Positions 24,282 through 36,690 are shown, counted from the stretch's first letter. The stretch: 64,000 nt of DNA from Niebla homalea (GCA_019925105.1 JAHGAU010000004.1:1178001-1242000); one strand, 5' to 3'. Numbers and translations are program-made. Notes: generated by a model not told the origin, from the letters alone.

Positions 24282-26123
24282 GCTGAAACAGAAGGTTCAA
24301 GTAGGGGGCTTTGTTGACGATGTCCACCTCTTAGCTTATAGCACGTCCACTCGTATGAACTGTTTGGAGCTGAAACAGGCCCATGAAGTCTGCTTGCGAT
24401 AAGCAAAGACACATAGGGCCCAGTTCGCCCCGCACAAGTATAAGCTCGTCTACATAATAAGGAGCCCGAAGCTACACGATATAACAGCTATAGTGGACTT
24501 AGGCAGTATAGCGGTAAAACCGGAAGCCAGCATTAGGGTATTCGGCTTATAGGTCGATAGGAAACTGGACTGGAAGGACCACATGAAAAAGGTCCAGAAA
24601 AAGATAATTTCGCAGGAGAGGGGCCTTACTTACCTTACGGCGTCAACGTAGGGAGCTACCTTACAGAAGGCTAGAACCGTTTATTAGGCGGTTATAAAGC
24701 CTACGATAACGTATATAGCAGCCATTTAATACGTACCTAAAGGTACGCTTAAATATAAGAAAGAGCCCGTCCGGTAACTATAAAAGGTTTAAAACCGATG
24801 CTTAAGAGTAATAAGTAAAGTATATAAAGTAACTCCCGTCCCGGTATTAGAATCCGAAGTCTTTATACCATTAATAAAGCTGGCCCTAGACTAAATAATC
24901 GCTTAAATGAGGCTTAAAAAAGGTATAAACTTAATTACGTTAATAGGAAACGAACGTATTTACTAAAACTATAAAAGGCCTTAAATAAAAAAGCGTAAAA
25001 AGGCGGTACCTACCCCTTTTACGGAAGTTAAATTAAAGTAGGCTAAAAAAAAGGTCGACCTAATTTACGTTTAAGAAGTTAACGTAGGAATATATGAACT
25101 TTTACTTAAAGTAAAAGTAACGGAAAAGAAGAAAACCATAAGGACGAAGTTAATAGCGATTACCCTATAAATTATAAGGAAATAAATAAAGCGTTAATAT
25201 AAATATAGAGAATTAATCCCTTAAGGGCGATAATATTTAACGTTAAATAATAACGAGGTTATTAATAAGCATCTTTAACGTTATAAGATTATAAGGAAAA
25301 GCGATAACGTATTAATAATTTAACTCCGGATAAGTAAGAACGGCTTAATTTACTTCCTCTTTATCGTATACGCCGGTAACCGGATTAACGCTAGCTATAA
25401 GTATAAGTAATAAAAGTAAAACGCTATATACGTATTAATCTTTTATTTACTATTTAAAAAGCTTAAACCGGGACTAATTAAAAGGGTAGGGATTAATAAT
25501 TATCGTTAAATATTTATTAATAAAAAAAGTATTAAAGCGGCCGCCAGATTTATAATAATTACAGGCTTATTACCATAGTTTAACCTAGCCAAGGAAATAA
25601 AGGAAGTAGTTAAAAACCTAATTAAGAAACCTCGCCGCCGACCCGGGGGTAAAAAGTAGCGGCGGGAAAACTGTACTTAATAAAGGGTTAAAGGGGCTAT
25701 AGATACCGGAACGGCGTAAGAGGCAATATTATATCGGTCGGCAGAATCGTATAAATAAAATAATAATAATATACGTATCGATAAGGATATTTAATAATAT
25801 AATCGGAATTCTGAAATTTTAATATTAAATAGACCTATAAGGTAACGGAAGAGTAACAGGTTTAAGGGCAACCCTTAAGTGGATTTAGTCGTAATATTAT
25901 GGGTTTTCTTAAAAAAAACGTATAAATAAATTCCTATTCTTTAAACGGCCGTAGATGCTCTTAACCCTTAAGACGTAAGTAGAGGCTGGGTGGACACCGG
26001 TTTTTATTCCTGACGTTATGGATATCGGGTTTTTTACGGTTACCAGTAAGGCCAAATGGCCGAGTATTAGGGAACGCCGGAATTAGCTTAGCTAGATCCG
26101 TAGTATAAATCAATTAATCAATC
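24282..26123 (+). mobile_element. LINE copy E, 5'-truncated (1.84 kb), nested in B
   Basis: Flanked by the direct repeat AATATATTAATAA (24269-24281 and 26124-26136), after which copy B resumes. It starts abruptly inside ORF2 just upstream of the reverse-transcriptase active site and ends in the family 3' end with an (ATCA)n tail, the expected outcome of incomplete target-primed reverse transcription. The first 450 bases have ordinary GC content and abundant CA/TG; mutation increases towards the 3' end. It is the youngest-looking copy in the window. Confidence 0.92.
24283..24720 (+). pseudogene. LINE ORF2 reverse transcriptase fragment, FVDD intact (copy E)
   Basis: The plus frame from 24283 reads LKQKVQVGGFVDDVHLLAYS, with FVDD at 24310-24321 as the catalytic (Y/F)xDD motif. 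It continues TSTRMNCLELKQAHEVCL to one TAA, where Trp is expected in the family, then AKTHRAQFAPHKYKLVYII and RSPKLHDITAIVDL. Beyond that, VLGLQVD-type thumb motifs are recognisable despite a further stop (LDWKDHMKKVQKKIISQE). No start codon or upstream palm domain is present, so the copy was dead on arrival. It shows what the family's active site looked like before RIP. Confidence 0.88.
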
Positions 26124-26985
26124 AATATATTAATAATTTAATTCCGGACGGATAAAAACGGTTTAACTTATTTTCTATTTATTATATATACCGGAAATTG
26201 GATAAACGCTAAATATAAGTATAAATAAAGAAAATAGGATATTATATACGTTTTTATTTTTTATTTTTTATTTATAAAGGTTAAGTTAAAACTTATTATA
26301 AAAGTTAATACTTATAATTATTATTAAATATTATTTATAAAGTAAGGTATCCGGGTAACTATTAGGTTTATAATATTTACCGGATTATTATTATAATTCA
26401 ATTTTATTATAAAAATAAATAAGGTTACCGAAAACCTTATAGAAAAGGCCTATTATTGGTTAAGGAAAAAAAGAGAAGCGGAAATTAATTATATTAATTA
26501 TATAAACCGGAAAGTATCTTTTATAATTATAAGGATATAATAATAAACGCTTATTAAAAGTTTTTAAAAAAGTTAACGGCGATAATAATATAAGAAAGGT
26601 ATATATTAAACGCGTAAGTATTAATAAAAATATTTAAAAGCGTTATGTAAGGTTAAAATAATATAAATATATAAAGGAATAAAAGAATAACGAGTTTAAA
26701 AATAGCCCCTATAAGGATATAATCGTAATATTATGGATTTTCTTAGGGGAGTTAAAATATAAAAAATATATAAATAGATTATTACTTTTTAAACGGCGGT
26801 TAATATTCTTTACCTTACGGGATAAAGGGTAAAGGCCTGATAAACGCCGGTTTTTGCCTTAACGTTATAAGTATCAGGTTTTTACGGTTATTAATAAGGT
26901 TAAAAACCGCGTATTAAGGAACGCCGGAATTAACTTAACTAGATCCGTAGTATAAATCAATCAATCAATCAATCCAATATAAAAA

Positions 26986-27746
26986 AAATATAAAAATAAT
27001 ATGAACTTAAATTAGTAATTACGGTAAGTAAGAAAAACCCAAAATGTTAAATTAAAAAAGGATATATATATATATATAAACGGTTATATAAAATCAATAA
27101 ATATTAATAAAATATTCCGATTAACGTTTAAACGGTTAAAACACGAAGGATAAAAAGCTCAACGTTAAAAAGAGAATGTTAAACACTGAATTAAATAAAG
27201 AAAAAACTGTAATTATAAAGGTTTTTACTATAAATTCAATGTTTTTCTTTAAATCAATAAAATAATACTAATAATAAAGGGTGAATTAATATTACTTTAA
27301 TAAAAATAAGTTTACTTTATCCTTAACATAACCGCCGATATTTATTATATATAAAAATTTATTCTTTTTATAAATTATTAATAAAATAATAACAGAAATA
27401 ATAATTTTAAATCAAAAATATTTTTAATAACAAGGATATAAAAGTAACAAAGATTAAAATAATTCTTTTATAATTGAGTTTTAATAATAAAATAAAGCTC
27501 TGTAAATTAAGAAATATATAATATGATTATAGAATAAATAATAATCTTTTTTTAAAGCTTTTAATCAAACGGGTTTTAATACAATTATAGGGTAAGGACG
27601 GTAATAAGTTTTTAACTTAAATAACCGTAACGTTTTAATTAAATTAACTTCTAATTAAAGCCTAATAATAAAACTTTAATTTACGGTTATTAATAAGATA
27701 TTCATAACTCATTCCTTAAAACCGGTATCGTAAAATTAATTGTATG
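26986..27746. other. Spacer between LINE copies B and D
   Basis: AT-rich, moderate CA/TG, no open frame of note. A (TA)n run lies at 27062-27077. No gene supported. Confidence 0.4.
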
Positions 27747-27773
27747 AACGTTTTATATTATTCTTAGAGGAGA

Positions 27774-29640
27774 ATGGCGACGAACAAAGGGACCTTAAAG
27801 GTCCAAGATAATATATATATATAAAGCTTAAGTAATAGTAAAGTAAATATTTTAAATGCGATAAGTATAAGTAGCGTAATAATTAAAATTAAAAGGGTAA
27901 AAGGGCGAACGGCTTATATTAACGGAAACGGGATAAATCGTATAAACGATACGGTGATAATGAGATGAAAAACGCTTGAACTAAATAAAGGACTTATAAA
28001 TAATAAGATATACGTTAAAAAATACGTAAAACGCGTAAAGATAATATAATGATAATTAATGAATAAAGGGTAAAAAAGGTTAAAACGTCGTTTATAACGG
28101 GGTAAACGAAAAATAAACGTGCGTAAAATAACATTAATAATAAGGTTATTAAGGATATATAAAGTAATATTAAAATAAATAAAAGGAGAAGTTATTATTA
28201 CGTAATAAAGGATAAATTACGAAGGGAAAGATACGGTAAATTTACGGGGAAAGCGTAACGGATAAAAAAAAGCGGTAAAAGCTTCAAAAGGCTTCTTTAT
28301 AACAAAGTAAAAAATTATTACGTTAAAAACTTATTTAATATTATAAGTAAAACTATAAAGTATAAAAAACTTTTATACAAGGGCGGGCGTAAAATTAAAA
28401 GAATTAAAGCGATTACGTGAAACGTATAAAGCGGTAATAAAAACGTTAATAAGCAGGGGAAAAAGGAATTCAAAAGACTTTATATAAAGTAAAAAAGCAA
28501 AAACGGGAACCCTATAAAAGAAAGAAAGTTAAACGATAAAAGCCGTAAAGACGGTACCTATAATAGCTGTAATAGAGGTTGAAAAAAAGGCATCGGTATC
28601 AAAAAAAGCGAAGATAATAATCATTTAATTATTAAATAATAAAAAGAAAAATATAATTATAAAGGCGAACCCTTTATAATTAAGAAAAATATTAAAAATA
28701 ACGGAAAAGCTGCTTATAAAGTAAATTATTATATTATATAAATTATAAAGTAAAAATATCCTCCTTAATACGGTATCCTTAAAGGTAAAAGAGGGGTTAA
28801 AGAAGTTTAAAAAAAATTAATAAAGGAGAATTTAAAATAATAAAAATATTAAGGTAATTATTCGCCGTTACGGTAATTGAAATATACTTAATATAATTTC
28901 TAAATATAAAAAAGGGATTTATTTTAAAACGTATAAAAAAAGAGAATACGGTTCTTTACTTTAAATTAAATATCGTTAATTTTAAGTTCCTTTTTATAAT
29001 GAAAAGGCCAGATACGTTTAATAGCGTAAGATAATATTTTACGGTTATTTTAAGTATAACGTTAATAAAAATATATAATAACGTTCTTAATAAAAAAATA
29101 ACCAAAGGTAAATCCCTTAAATTAATAAGATTATAAAATAAAGCGGTAAATATTTATTAATACTTTAAGTATTAAAGATATAAATATATTAATATAAAAT
29201 ACCCGAATGGTATTAAATATATAATATATACCGGAAAATATAATACTCATAAATACGTAGGCTTAATAATAAAAAGTTTAATAAAGAATATATTTAAATA
29301 TATAACGTACGGTAAAAATAATTATTTAATATAAAACTTACGATACTTAATAAGGGTTAAAAAGATTAAGTATAAAAAGATTAAAATAATGGTTAAGGTT
29401 TAATACTATAATTTATATAAATTTAAATTAACGAATTAACTAAAAGTTATCCTTATCCCTAAATAAAGTTAACTTAATAAAAAAGGATAAAAAACGGTAA
29501 TAAATAATGTAAAAAAAAGAAGCTCGCCATAATACCGAATTTTAGGTCCGGTTACCTTAGAATAATAATAATAACCGCGGAAAGGCTAAGGTAAATAATA
29601 TTTAATTTTAATAAAAAATAATTAACTTAAATAAATTTCA
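27774..29640 (+). pseudogene. LINE ORF1 relic (copy D)
   Basis: Begins MATNKGTLKVQDNIYI, matching the MATNNGTPEVRNDTRVY start of copy C after RIP-type changes. Stops appear within the first 30 codons. ORF1 encodes the nucleic-acid-binding protein of the retrotransposon particle; no zinc knuckle could be recognised in the degraded remainder. The boundary with ORF2 is approximate. Confidence 0.65.
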
Positions 29641-29689
29641 ATAAAAAAACTTTAACAGAAATTAATTGGTAATATATTAATACGTTTAA

Positions 29690-32000
29690 GGGTAATATAA
29701 TACAACGTATAAAAAGAAAGAATTAAAGTAATATTATTAATATTTAGATTTAAAGAAATAGAAAACGTTAATATTATAATAATATAAATGTTATTATATA
29801 GTCCGTTTATATATTCTTTAATTAACTTAAATAAAGGATTTTACTTAACGTTTAAGAGGGACGGAACGACTCGGACGTATTTCTGTATAAATTAAAAATT
29901 AAATATAAATAATTAAAACGTTATTTATTATGGTAAGAATTTATATATATTCCGGATTACATAAAAAGGGAATATAAAAAGCAATTTAAACATTTAGAAT
30001 TTATATAATTAACCGCCAGTTAATAGAATAAAACCCTTTACGTTACCGTTACTTAAGGATATTTTAACGGTTCTTGATAAATATATATTATTAAAAAACT
30101 TTAACTTTTATTATGATAAATAAAATAAGGAAGGACGTATAATTAATTATATTAAGTTAAAGAAACTTTTGATAATTATTATAACGTATAATTTATCATT
30201 ATTAATATTTTAAAGGACCATAATAAAAAAAGATTATAAATTTAAGATAATAATGGATTTAATATTTAATATAGAAGGGATTATTAACGTAATAATAATA
30301 TATAAATTATAAAAAGATTTAAAATATAACTTAAATTATAGATTAACATAAATAACTATAGATTAATCGGTTAATTTAACGTTATTAACCTTAATAAAGA
30401 AAGCGTAAAAAATAATTAAAAAAACAAAGGTATATATAAAAGCGGAGGAAACGGTAAAATAGTTGATAAACCTTCCTTATTTTAATAATAAAAATTAAAT
30501 CGATTCCTTTATAAAACGGGTAATAAAAATGTCAAATAAAATAATTAATGTAATAATTCTGATAATGAAATTATCTTAAAGAGTTAAAACCTACTAAAAT
30601 AAGGAATATATAATAATAATTATAAAAACGAAAATATTAATTGAATAAATTATTAAGTATAGGAATTAAGAGACGTTTACGTAGTTAAAGGAGGTTTAAG
30701 AAGAAAAGGAGAAAGTTATTAAAAAGGTTAAATAAATATACTTCCGGTCGATAATTTATAACTTAATTATTTCCCCTTATAAAGTATAGAAGTTAATAAA
30801 GTACGGTAAGGAGTAAAGTAAGAAATTAAAACCTATCCTTAAATTCCCGCCTTTTAAGAGGTTTAACGGTACGATAACTGATACCTTTAGCGGTAAAATC
30901 GAGGCTTTTAAAAAGGCTTTTTTTCCTCTTTTATTAAACGTAAATTTAATGGATATTAAAAGTATTATATATTTTACTTTAATAACCGTTAATAAAGAAG
31001 TAACTTAAAAAATAATAATTAAGGTAATTGATAAGCTTAAGAAAAATAAACTTTTTAAATTAAACGGGATCATGAATAAAGTTTTATTAATAATAATACT
31101 ATTATTTAAGAAAATCTTTACTTATTTATTTTAAGTATACCTCAATATTAACTATTATTCTTATAAGTTTAAGGAGGTTAAGATAATTATCCTTAAAAAG
31201 CTGGTAAAGTTAAATTATTCGGAAATAAAGGTATATAGGCCGATTATACTTTTTTATACTTTAAGGAAGCCCCTAAAAACGGTAATTATAAAGATCCTTA
31301 ATAATTATATAGAAGAATACGGATTTTTCCTTAATTAACAAATAAACGTTAAGAAAAAACAATTAATAAAAACGGCCTTAAAAGGTTTAATTAATAACGT
31401 ATATACGGTATCAAGCTACGGGAAGAAGTACGTTAAGAGCCTTCTTTCCTTAAATATTATAAAAGCCTTTAATGAAATAAATTTTGTAAAATTACTTTAT
31501 AACCTATAGAAAAAGGGGATATTACCCTTCCTTATAAAGTAAATAACAAGCTTTTTAAGTAATTAAGCAACGTTAATAAACTTAAAATAGAAAATAAGTC
31601 TAATAAAGCCCGTTATAACCGGAATCCCTTAAGAATCGTTAAATTTTTTTATTTTATGCCTATTTTTTAACGGCTTATTAACTAATAAATTAATTAAGTT
31701 AAGGGAGAAAGTTTAACTCGGGGTTTTCGTTAATAACCTTTATTTTCTAGCCTATAATACGTTTATTTATATAAATTATCTAAAGCTAAAATAAATATAT
31801 AAAGTTTATTTATAATAAAGAAAAACATATAACATATAATTTATATTATATAAATATAAATCTTTTTATATAATTAAGAGCTTAAAGCTATATAATATGA
31901 TAATTATAATAAATTTAAGTAAAAAAACAATAAAACCGGAAGTTAATCTTAAGGTCCTTAAGCTTTAAATTAACGGGAAGCTTAATTAAAAGATTATATA
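29690..32000 (+). pseudogene. LINE ORF2 relic: endonuclease and reverse transcriptase (copy D)
   Basis: ORF2 supplies nicking and reverse transcription for target-primed integration. The endonuclease region includes KLKKLLIIIT-like, IIDLIFNIEGI and DLKYNLNYRP segments around 30150-30360, corresponding to the family's (T)DLxF...(S)DHxP end; the catalytic SDH has been lost to mutation. The reverse transcriptase includes KVYRPIILFYTLRKPLKTVI (about 31220-31290), ALKGLINNVYTVSSYGKKYV and SLLSLNIIKAFNEIN (31372-31480), and the active site FVNN at 31725-31736 where copy E has FVDD. Both Asp codons changed GAC/GAT to AAC, as RIP would do. TAA/TAG stops throughout. Confidence 0.85.
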
Positions 32001-33589
32001 AAAAAGGTTTAAAAGAAAATAATTTCTTAAGAAAAAAAGCTTTATATATCTTATGGCGTTGATGTAAGATTTTACTTTATAGAAAATTAAAACTATTTAT
32101 TAAGTAGTAATAAAACCGGCTATAATATACCTAACGGTTATTTAATATACTTTTAAAGGTACTCTCAGATATAAAAAAGAATTTATTAAATAACTATAAA
32201 AGGTCTAAAACCGGTATTTAAGAGTAATTAACGGCATATATAAGGCGACTCCCGTTTTAATGTTGGAATTTAAAGTTTTCATATTGTTAATTAAGTTATT
32301 TTTCGATTAGGTAATTATTTAAGTGAAACTTAAAAGGGGTACATACCCGGTCATAATTACAGGGAATAGACGGATCCGATTAAACCTTAAGAAGTCCCGG
32401 GTAAAAAAAAGTAAAAGCGAAATATTTATTTTTCTTATTAAAATAAAATTAAAGTAAGTTAAAAAAGAAAGTAATTTAACTTACGTTTAAAAGGTTAATA
32501 TAAATCCCTATAAACTTACGCCTAGTATAAAGAAAGTAGAAATTAAAAAAATTATAAGGATGAAAACAAAAACGATTACCTTATAAATTATATCGTAATA
32601 AATTAAATATTAATATAAATATAAAGGATTAATCCTTTTAAAACGACGGTACTTAACCTTAAATAATAAAGAAATTATTAATAAATATTTCGGCTATTAT
32701 AAAATTATAAAGAAAAATAATAATATGTTAATAATCTAGCTCCGGACGGATAAAAACAGGCTAACTTATTTCCCTTTTTATTACGTACGTTAATAACCGG
32801 ACGGACATTAATTATAACTACGGATAAAAAAATAGAACGTAATTTATATTTTAATTTTATATTTATTATTTTCGGAATTTAAAATAAGATTAATTAAAAA
32901 AATTAAAATAAGCAATAATTATAAAATACTTTCTATAAAACAAAGTATCCAGGTAGCTATAAGGTTTATAATATCTATAAGTTTATTATTTTAATTTAAT
33001 TTTACCAATAAAATAAATAGAATTATTAAAAACCCTATTAAGAAAGCCCGTTACCGGTTAAAAAGGAAAGGAAAAGTAAGTATTAATTATAATAATTATA
33101 TAAACCGGAAAGCATATTTTATAGCTAAAGAGATATAATAATATATACTAATTAAAAATCTTTAAAAAAAAAACGGCCGCGATAATAAAGTAAAAAAGTA
33201 AATATAATTAAAATAGTAACAATATATATACCGGTAAAAGCATTTAAAAATATTATTTAAAATATTAATATAAAACGGAGCCGTAAAGAAACAGAAAAGT
33301 AATAAGATTAAAAATAACCCTTGAGAGGATTTAATTATAATATTATAGGTCTTCTTTTAAAAAACGTATAAATAGATTATTACCTTTTCAATAATTATAA
33401 ATACTCTTTATCCTTTAAAACGAAAGTAAAAATTAAGTAAATACCGGTTTTTAGTTTTAACGTTATAGATATCAGGTTTTTACGGTTATTAATAAGGCTT
33501 AATAACCGAGTATTAAGGACCGCCGGAATTAACTTAACTAGATCCGTAGTATGAATCAATCAATCAAATAATCAATAAAAACGTTTTAT

Positions 33590-34099
33590 TTATTATAGGA
33601 TAAACTTTATCAAAAAAATTGTAAAGATTATAGTTAATATTAATGTAAAAAAAAGATTTATTTTAATTATAAAAATCGAAATATAATTCTTATAAATTAT
33701 TGTTTATAAACAAACAGATAAAAACTTTATTATATTTTTATTATTATAAACAGCGGATTAAGCGTTTATTTAACGAAGGTTATTGATATTATAAAATTGC
33801 CGGTAATAATAATATTATATATGTTATATTAATAGTTATCATTATTATGTAACCTTAATTAACGATATTATAAATATGATATTTATATATATAATTAAGG
33901 ATTATAATGATTATTAAAAATAGTAAAGGAGTCTTTTATTAAAAAAAAGGTTTAAAAGTATACTTTAATTTCTATCCATAATAAAAATAATATTATTATG
34001 AATAAAATTAACGTTATATTATATAACGATTTTGGACTATTATATCCTTCCAATTAAAGACTTATCTTTCTTCTTTATTATTTTCATACTTGATTAATT
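33590..34099. other. AT-rich spacer
   Basis: Between LINE D and the duplicated element D1. No open frame or repeat identified. Confidence 0.4.
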
Positions 34100-34433
34100 A
34101 GTTAATAAATTATTATTATATTTATTATTTAAACCTTATCTTTTACCGTTCGTTCTCTCCAATTTGCCTAGCGTTATAAATTTATTACCTGGCCCTTTTA
34201 TTAAAGGGACCGGTCAAGGCGTTCTTTATTATTTAAAAAATAATAAATTATGCTTTATATAGTTAAATCAAGAAGCTTATCAATAATAAGTTTAGATCCA
34301 TATTTATATTATACTATTTTGATTCTTAATACGCCCGTACCTTAAGTTAATAGCCGTTAATTAAACTTAAAACTTTTAATCTTAATAATGATAAAAGTAT
34401 AATATATAAAAGATCAAGGTTTACTATGTATTA

Positions 34434-34620
34434 AAGCTTGTTACTTAATAGTATAATTAACTTAAGGCTTTATTCTTATAAATCTTATAGGCGGGGGGGT
34501 AATTATACGTGTAACTTACAAGAACTTTATTGATTTATAAACCTTATTAATAGTCATAGCCGTTTTTTCCTTAATATAGATAACCTTAAAATAGAATGTG
34601 AGATATAAAGTTAAAATAGG
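34434..34620 (+). pseudogene. Cys/Gly/Arg motif relic in D1
   Basis: The frame reads YKSYRRGGNYTCNLQELY, then a stop, then FINLINSHSRFFLNIDNLKI. The equivalent in D2 (39772-39935) is PYKYCKRGGNYTY and NNPSYLFLNINSFK. Several Tyr/Ser positions may be former Cys (TGT to TAT under RIP), giving a possible C-x2-C...C zinc-binding segment. Function not assignable. Confidence 0.35.
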
Positions 34621-35216
34621 AGGCTTTATAAGGCTTATACCGTAATAAATATAAGGTATCTTTAAGTATATTCCATTAACCATTTTTCTTTATATATACC
34701 GTAATATTTATATTAAATTTCCTTTACTGAAAAGTTTTTAACTATTGTTATTTAAAAAAGGATTTAGAATATTTACTCTTTAAAAAATTACGATAGAATA
34801 TTACTCTTTAAAGTCAAGCCGTAAAATAAGAAGATACCTTTAGAATGAAATACCGGTATTCAGATTTACCCTACAATCCTTTATTACTTTAACTTTAGAG
34901 AACGGCTTAAAATATAGGTTTTACGACGTATTAAGTTCAATTCTTTCCTAAACACTTAATCTTATAAATTTTTAAATCCGTAATCCGTTTTTATTATGCC
35001 TTTATTGAATATGTTATAACTTAGAATCTAAATTAACCCGAGAATTTAACCGCTTAGAACGTAAATAAAACTTATAACGTTTTAGTATTTCACCTTAAAA
35101 ATAATAGTCTCTAAAATTTATAATCGTTCGTTATTATACCGTTAAAATATTTAATGAAAAAGAATAAGTCTACCGTAAACAAAGGATAAATATTTAAGTA
35201 TTAACGTAATTATATT

Positions 35217-35400
35217 ATCACGGTAAGGGCAATGGGTATGGAGTGGTAACTGCCTGAGTTGCTATCTAGCTAGCTGAGTAAGAATTACAGTGGGCGCGCC
35301 ATGCCGCTATACCCCCTTAGGCCCTAGTACATGCGATAAGCTGATAAGAGCCCTACCTCCATGGCTTGCCTGGCTCGTATCCGTGAGATATGTATATCAT
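35217..35400. mobile_element. Short GC-rich insertion in D1
   Basis: About 185 bases of ordinary composition, with CA and TG common, interrupt D1; D2 lacks them at the equivalent point (about 40580). It begins TCACGGTAAGG and ends ATCCGTGA, giving an 8-10-base imperfect inverted terminal repeat. Size and ends suggest a small MITE. Too short and unrepeated here to classify. Confidence 0.45.
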
Positions 35401-35839
35401 ATTATATGGACTTTATAAAGCCCGGGAACATCTTTAATGAAGTAACCTTAATATATTATTATTTAAGTAGTTTTATAATAAATAACTAATTAACTATACA
35501 ATTATTCGTTCGGCTTTAATAAGTATTAATAAAAACTCATTTTCTATATAAAAAATATAAGTAATGATTAATTAAAAAAAGGAATTACGTAAAGCTAAAA
35601 TATCTGATTTACAACCGTTTTATTACCCGGATTATAATTGCTACTTATTAATAAAGCAATGTAGTCGTTTTAATTTAAAATCAAAATTAGGTTATAATGG
35701 CCTTAGAGAATTCATTATTCACCTTGTTTTGCCCGTTAACTATAAAAGGCCTTGTTATTTTAAGCAACGAGATTTATAAATAGCGGGTTAAAAGCCGTTT
35801 TATTACTCATATGGCCGTTCTTTAAAAACCACATATAGA

Positions 35840-36035
35840 ATTTCTACTAACTTTAGATTCTAAGTATAATAAGGGATAACGCTATATCTATTACCTCTTA
35901 TACGTCCGGAGGAAATTCGTTAACGACGGAATTACAGTTTTTTACTGGGCTCTTAAGTATACGTTTATCAATAAAGTTATTAACGTAATAATTATATAAG
36001 ACTTACATTTAATTTTCATTAGAAAGGACTTATGT
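35840..36035 (+). pseudogene. Unknown protein relic in D1
   Basis: The plus frame reads LTLDSKYNKG, stop, RYIYYLLYVRRKFVNDGITV and FYWALKYTFINKVINV. The matching frame in D2 (41044-41190) reads LTLSFKYDNK, stop, HYIHNFLYLYKEFINNGIDV and LYKALKYTLINKAIDAV. Two diverged copies keeping the same frame support former coding. Family unrecognised. Confidence 0.5.
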
Positions 36036-36210
36036 TGTCACGGTACAGACCATAGGAGGATTCCTTGGCACGGAGCGGGCTTACCTTGTTCCGGTGCTTG
36101 GCGCGTATACTTATATTCCCAATCTTCATTGCTAGATACCTATTTATTATTTATATATATATTACTTTATTACTATGCGTTCCCCATATATTTTATGCTT
36201 TCCGCTATTA
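36036..36210. other. Second GC-rich insertion in D1
   Basis: The segment TTGTCACGGTACAGACCATA onwards is richer in G/C and CA/TG than D1 and has no counterpart in D2 (about 41225-41260). It starts with the same TCACGGTA as the insert at 35217. The right edge is unclear (36130-36210). Confidence 0.35.
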
Positions 36211-36283
36211 TTATAATAGCTATAAATCAATAATAATTATCTAAGTTTATATAAAAGCGCATTTTTTATATTAACTATTTCTA

Positions 36284-36690
36284 CTCCGGGAAGCGGGACG
36301 GGATGGGACGGGATTTGGATTTACTTATCCCATCCCGCGTGGGACGGGATAAGGGTTCAATCTCGTCCCATCCCATCCCTAACCCGGCGGGATGGGATAG
36401 GGATATATTAAGATCCCAATTTTTAATACGTTAACCGGATTAAGTGAATAATTCACTTCCAATATTAAATTTTTGGATTTTTTTAAAAGGGTTTTTAATA
36501 TATATAAAAACTTATATACTATAAATAGTAATTCCGTAATCTTAGCGGGATCTTAATATATCCCTATCCCATCTAGTCCTATCCCGTATTAATACGGGAT
36601 GGGATAAACCTTATTTCATCCCGTCCTATCCCTATCCCGTCCCTATCCCGTCCCTATCCCATGGGATATATCCCGTCCCGCTTCCCGGAG
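36284..36690. mobile_element. MITE copy M1, complete (407 bp)
   Basis: Perfect terminal inverted repeats of at least 20 bases, CTCCGGGAAGCGGGACGGGA at the left and its reverse complement at the right, flanked by TA on both sides. That is consistent with a TA target duplication as in Tc1/mariner-type elements. The left arm is G-rich (GGGACGGGAT units) and the right arm is C-rich with an 11-base tandem (CCCTATCCCGT). The core (36410-36560) is AT-rich. No coding capacity. Fragments of the same family lie at 8447-8600, 42389-42530 and 63873-64000. Confidence 0.85.

Larger units (their letters stand above)
13501..26969 (+). mobile_element. LINE copy B, full length, split by copies C and E
   Basis: A complete non-LTR retrotransposon on the plus strand, bounded by the 16-base direct repeat CAATCCAATATAAAAA (13485-13500 and 26970-26985). 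Its ORF1 ATG is at 13526, reading MATNKGTLEV. Its own sequence is 13501-15453, 21242-24281 and 26124-26969, about 5.8 kb after subtracting the two nested insertions. The 3' end reads CGCCGGAATTAACTTAACTA followed by GATCCGTAGTATAA and (ATCA)n. All frames are riddled with TAA/TAG. Its reverse-transcriptase motif near 23275 reads FINN instead of FVDD. It must be older than C and E, which sit inside it. Confidence 0.9.
27757..33579 (+). mobile_element. LINE copy D, full length
   Basis: Complete element of about 5.8 kb between the direct repeats AACGTTTTAT (27747-27756 and 33580-33589). The ORF1 ATG is at 27774 and the 3' tail is (ATCA)n at about 33553-33575. Domain order is ORF1 (27774 to about 29640), endonuclease (about 29690-30400), reverse transcriptase (about 30820-32000), then a poorly conserved C-terminal region and 3' UTR. 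It is RIP-mutated throughout but has the clearest protein similarity of the full-length copies. Confidence 0.92.

Noticed and set aside
36600..36665. Telomere-like C-rich tandem (CCCTATCCC)
   Set aside because: The unit is 11 bases, lies within a MITE bounded by inverted repeats, and does not match the fungal telomere unit TTAGGG.
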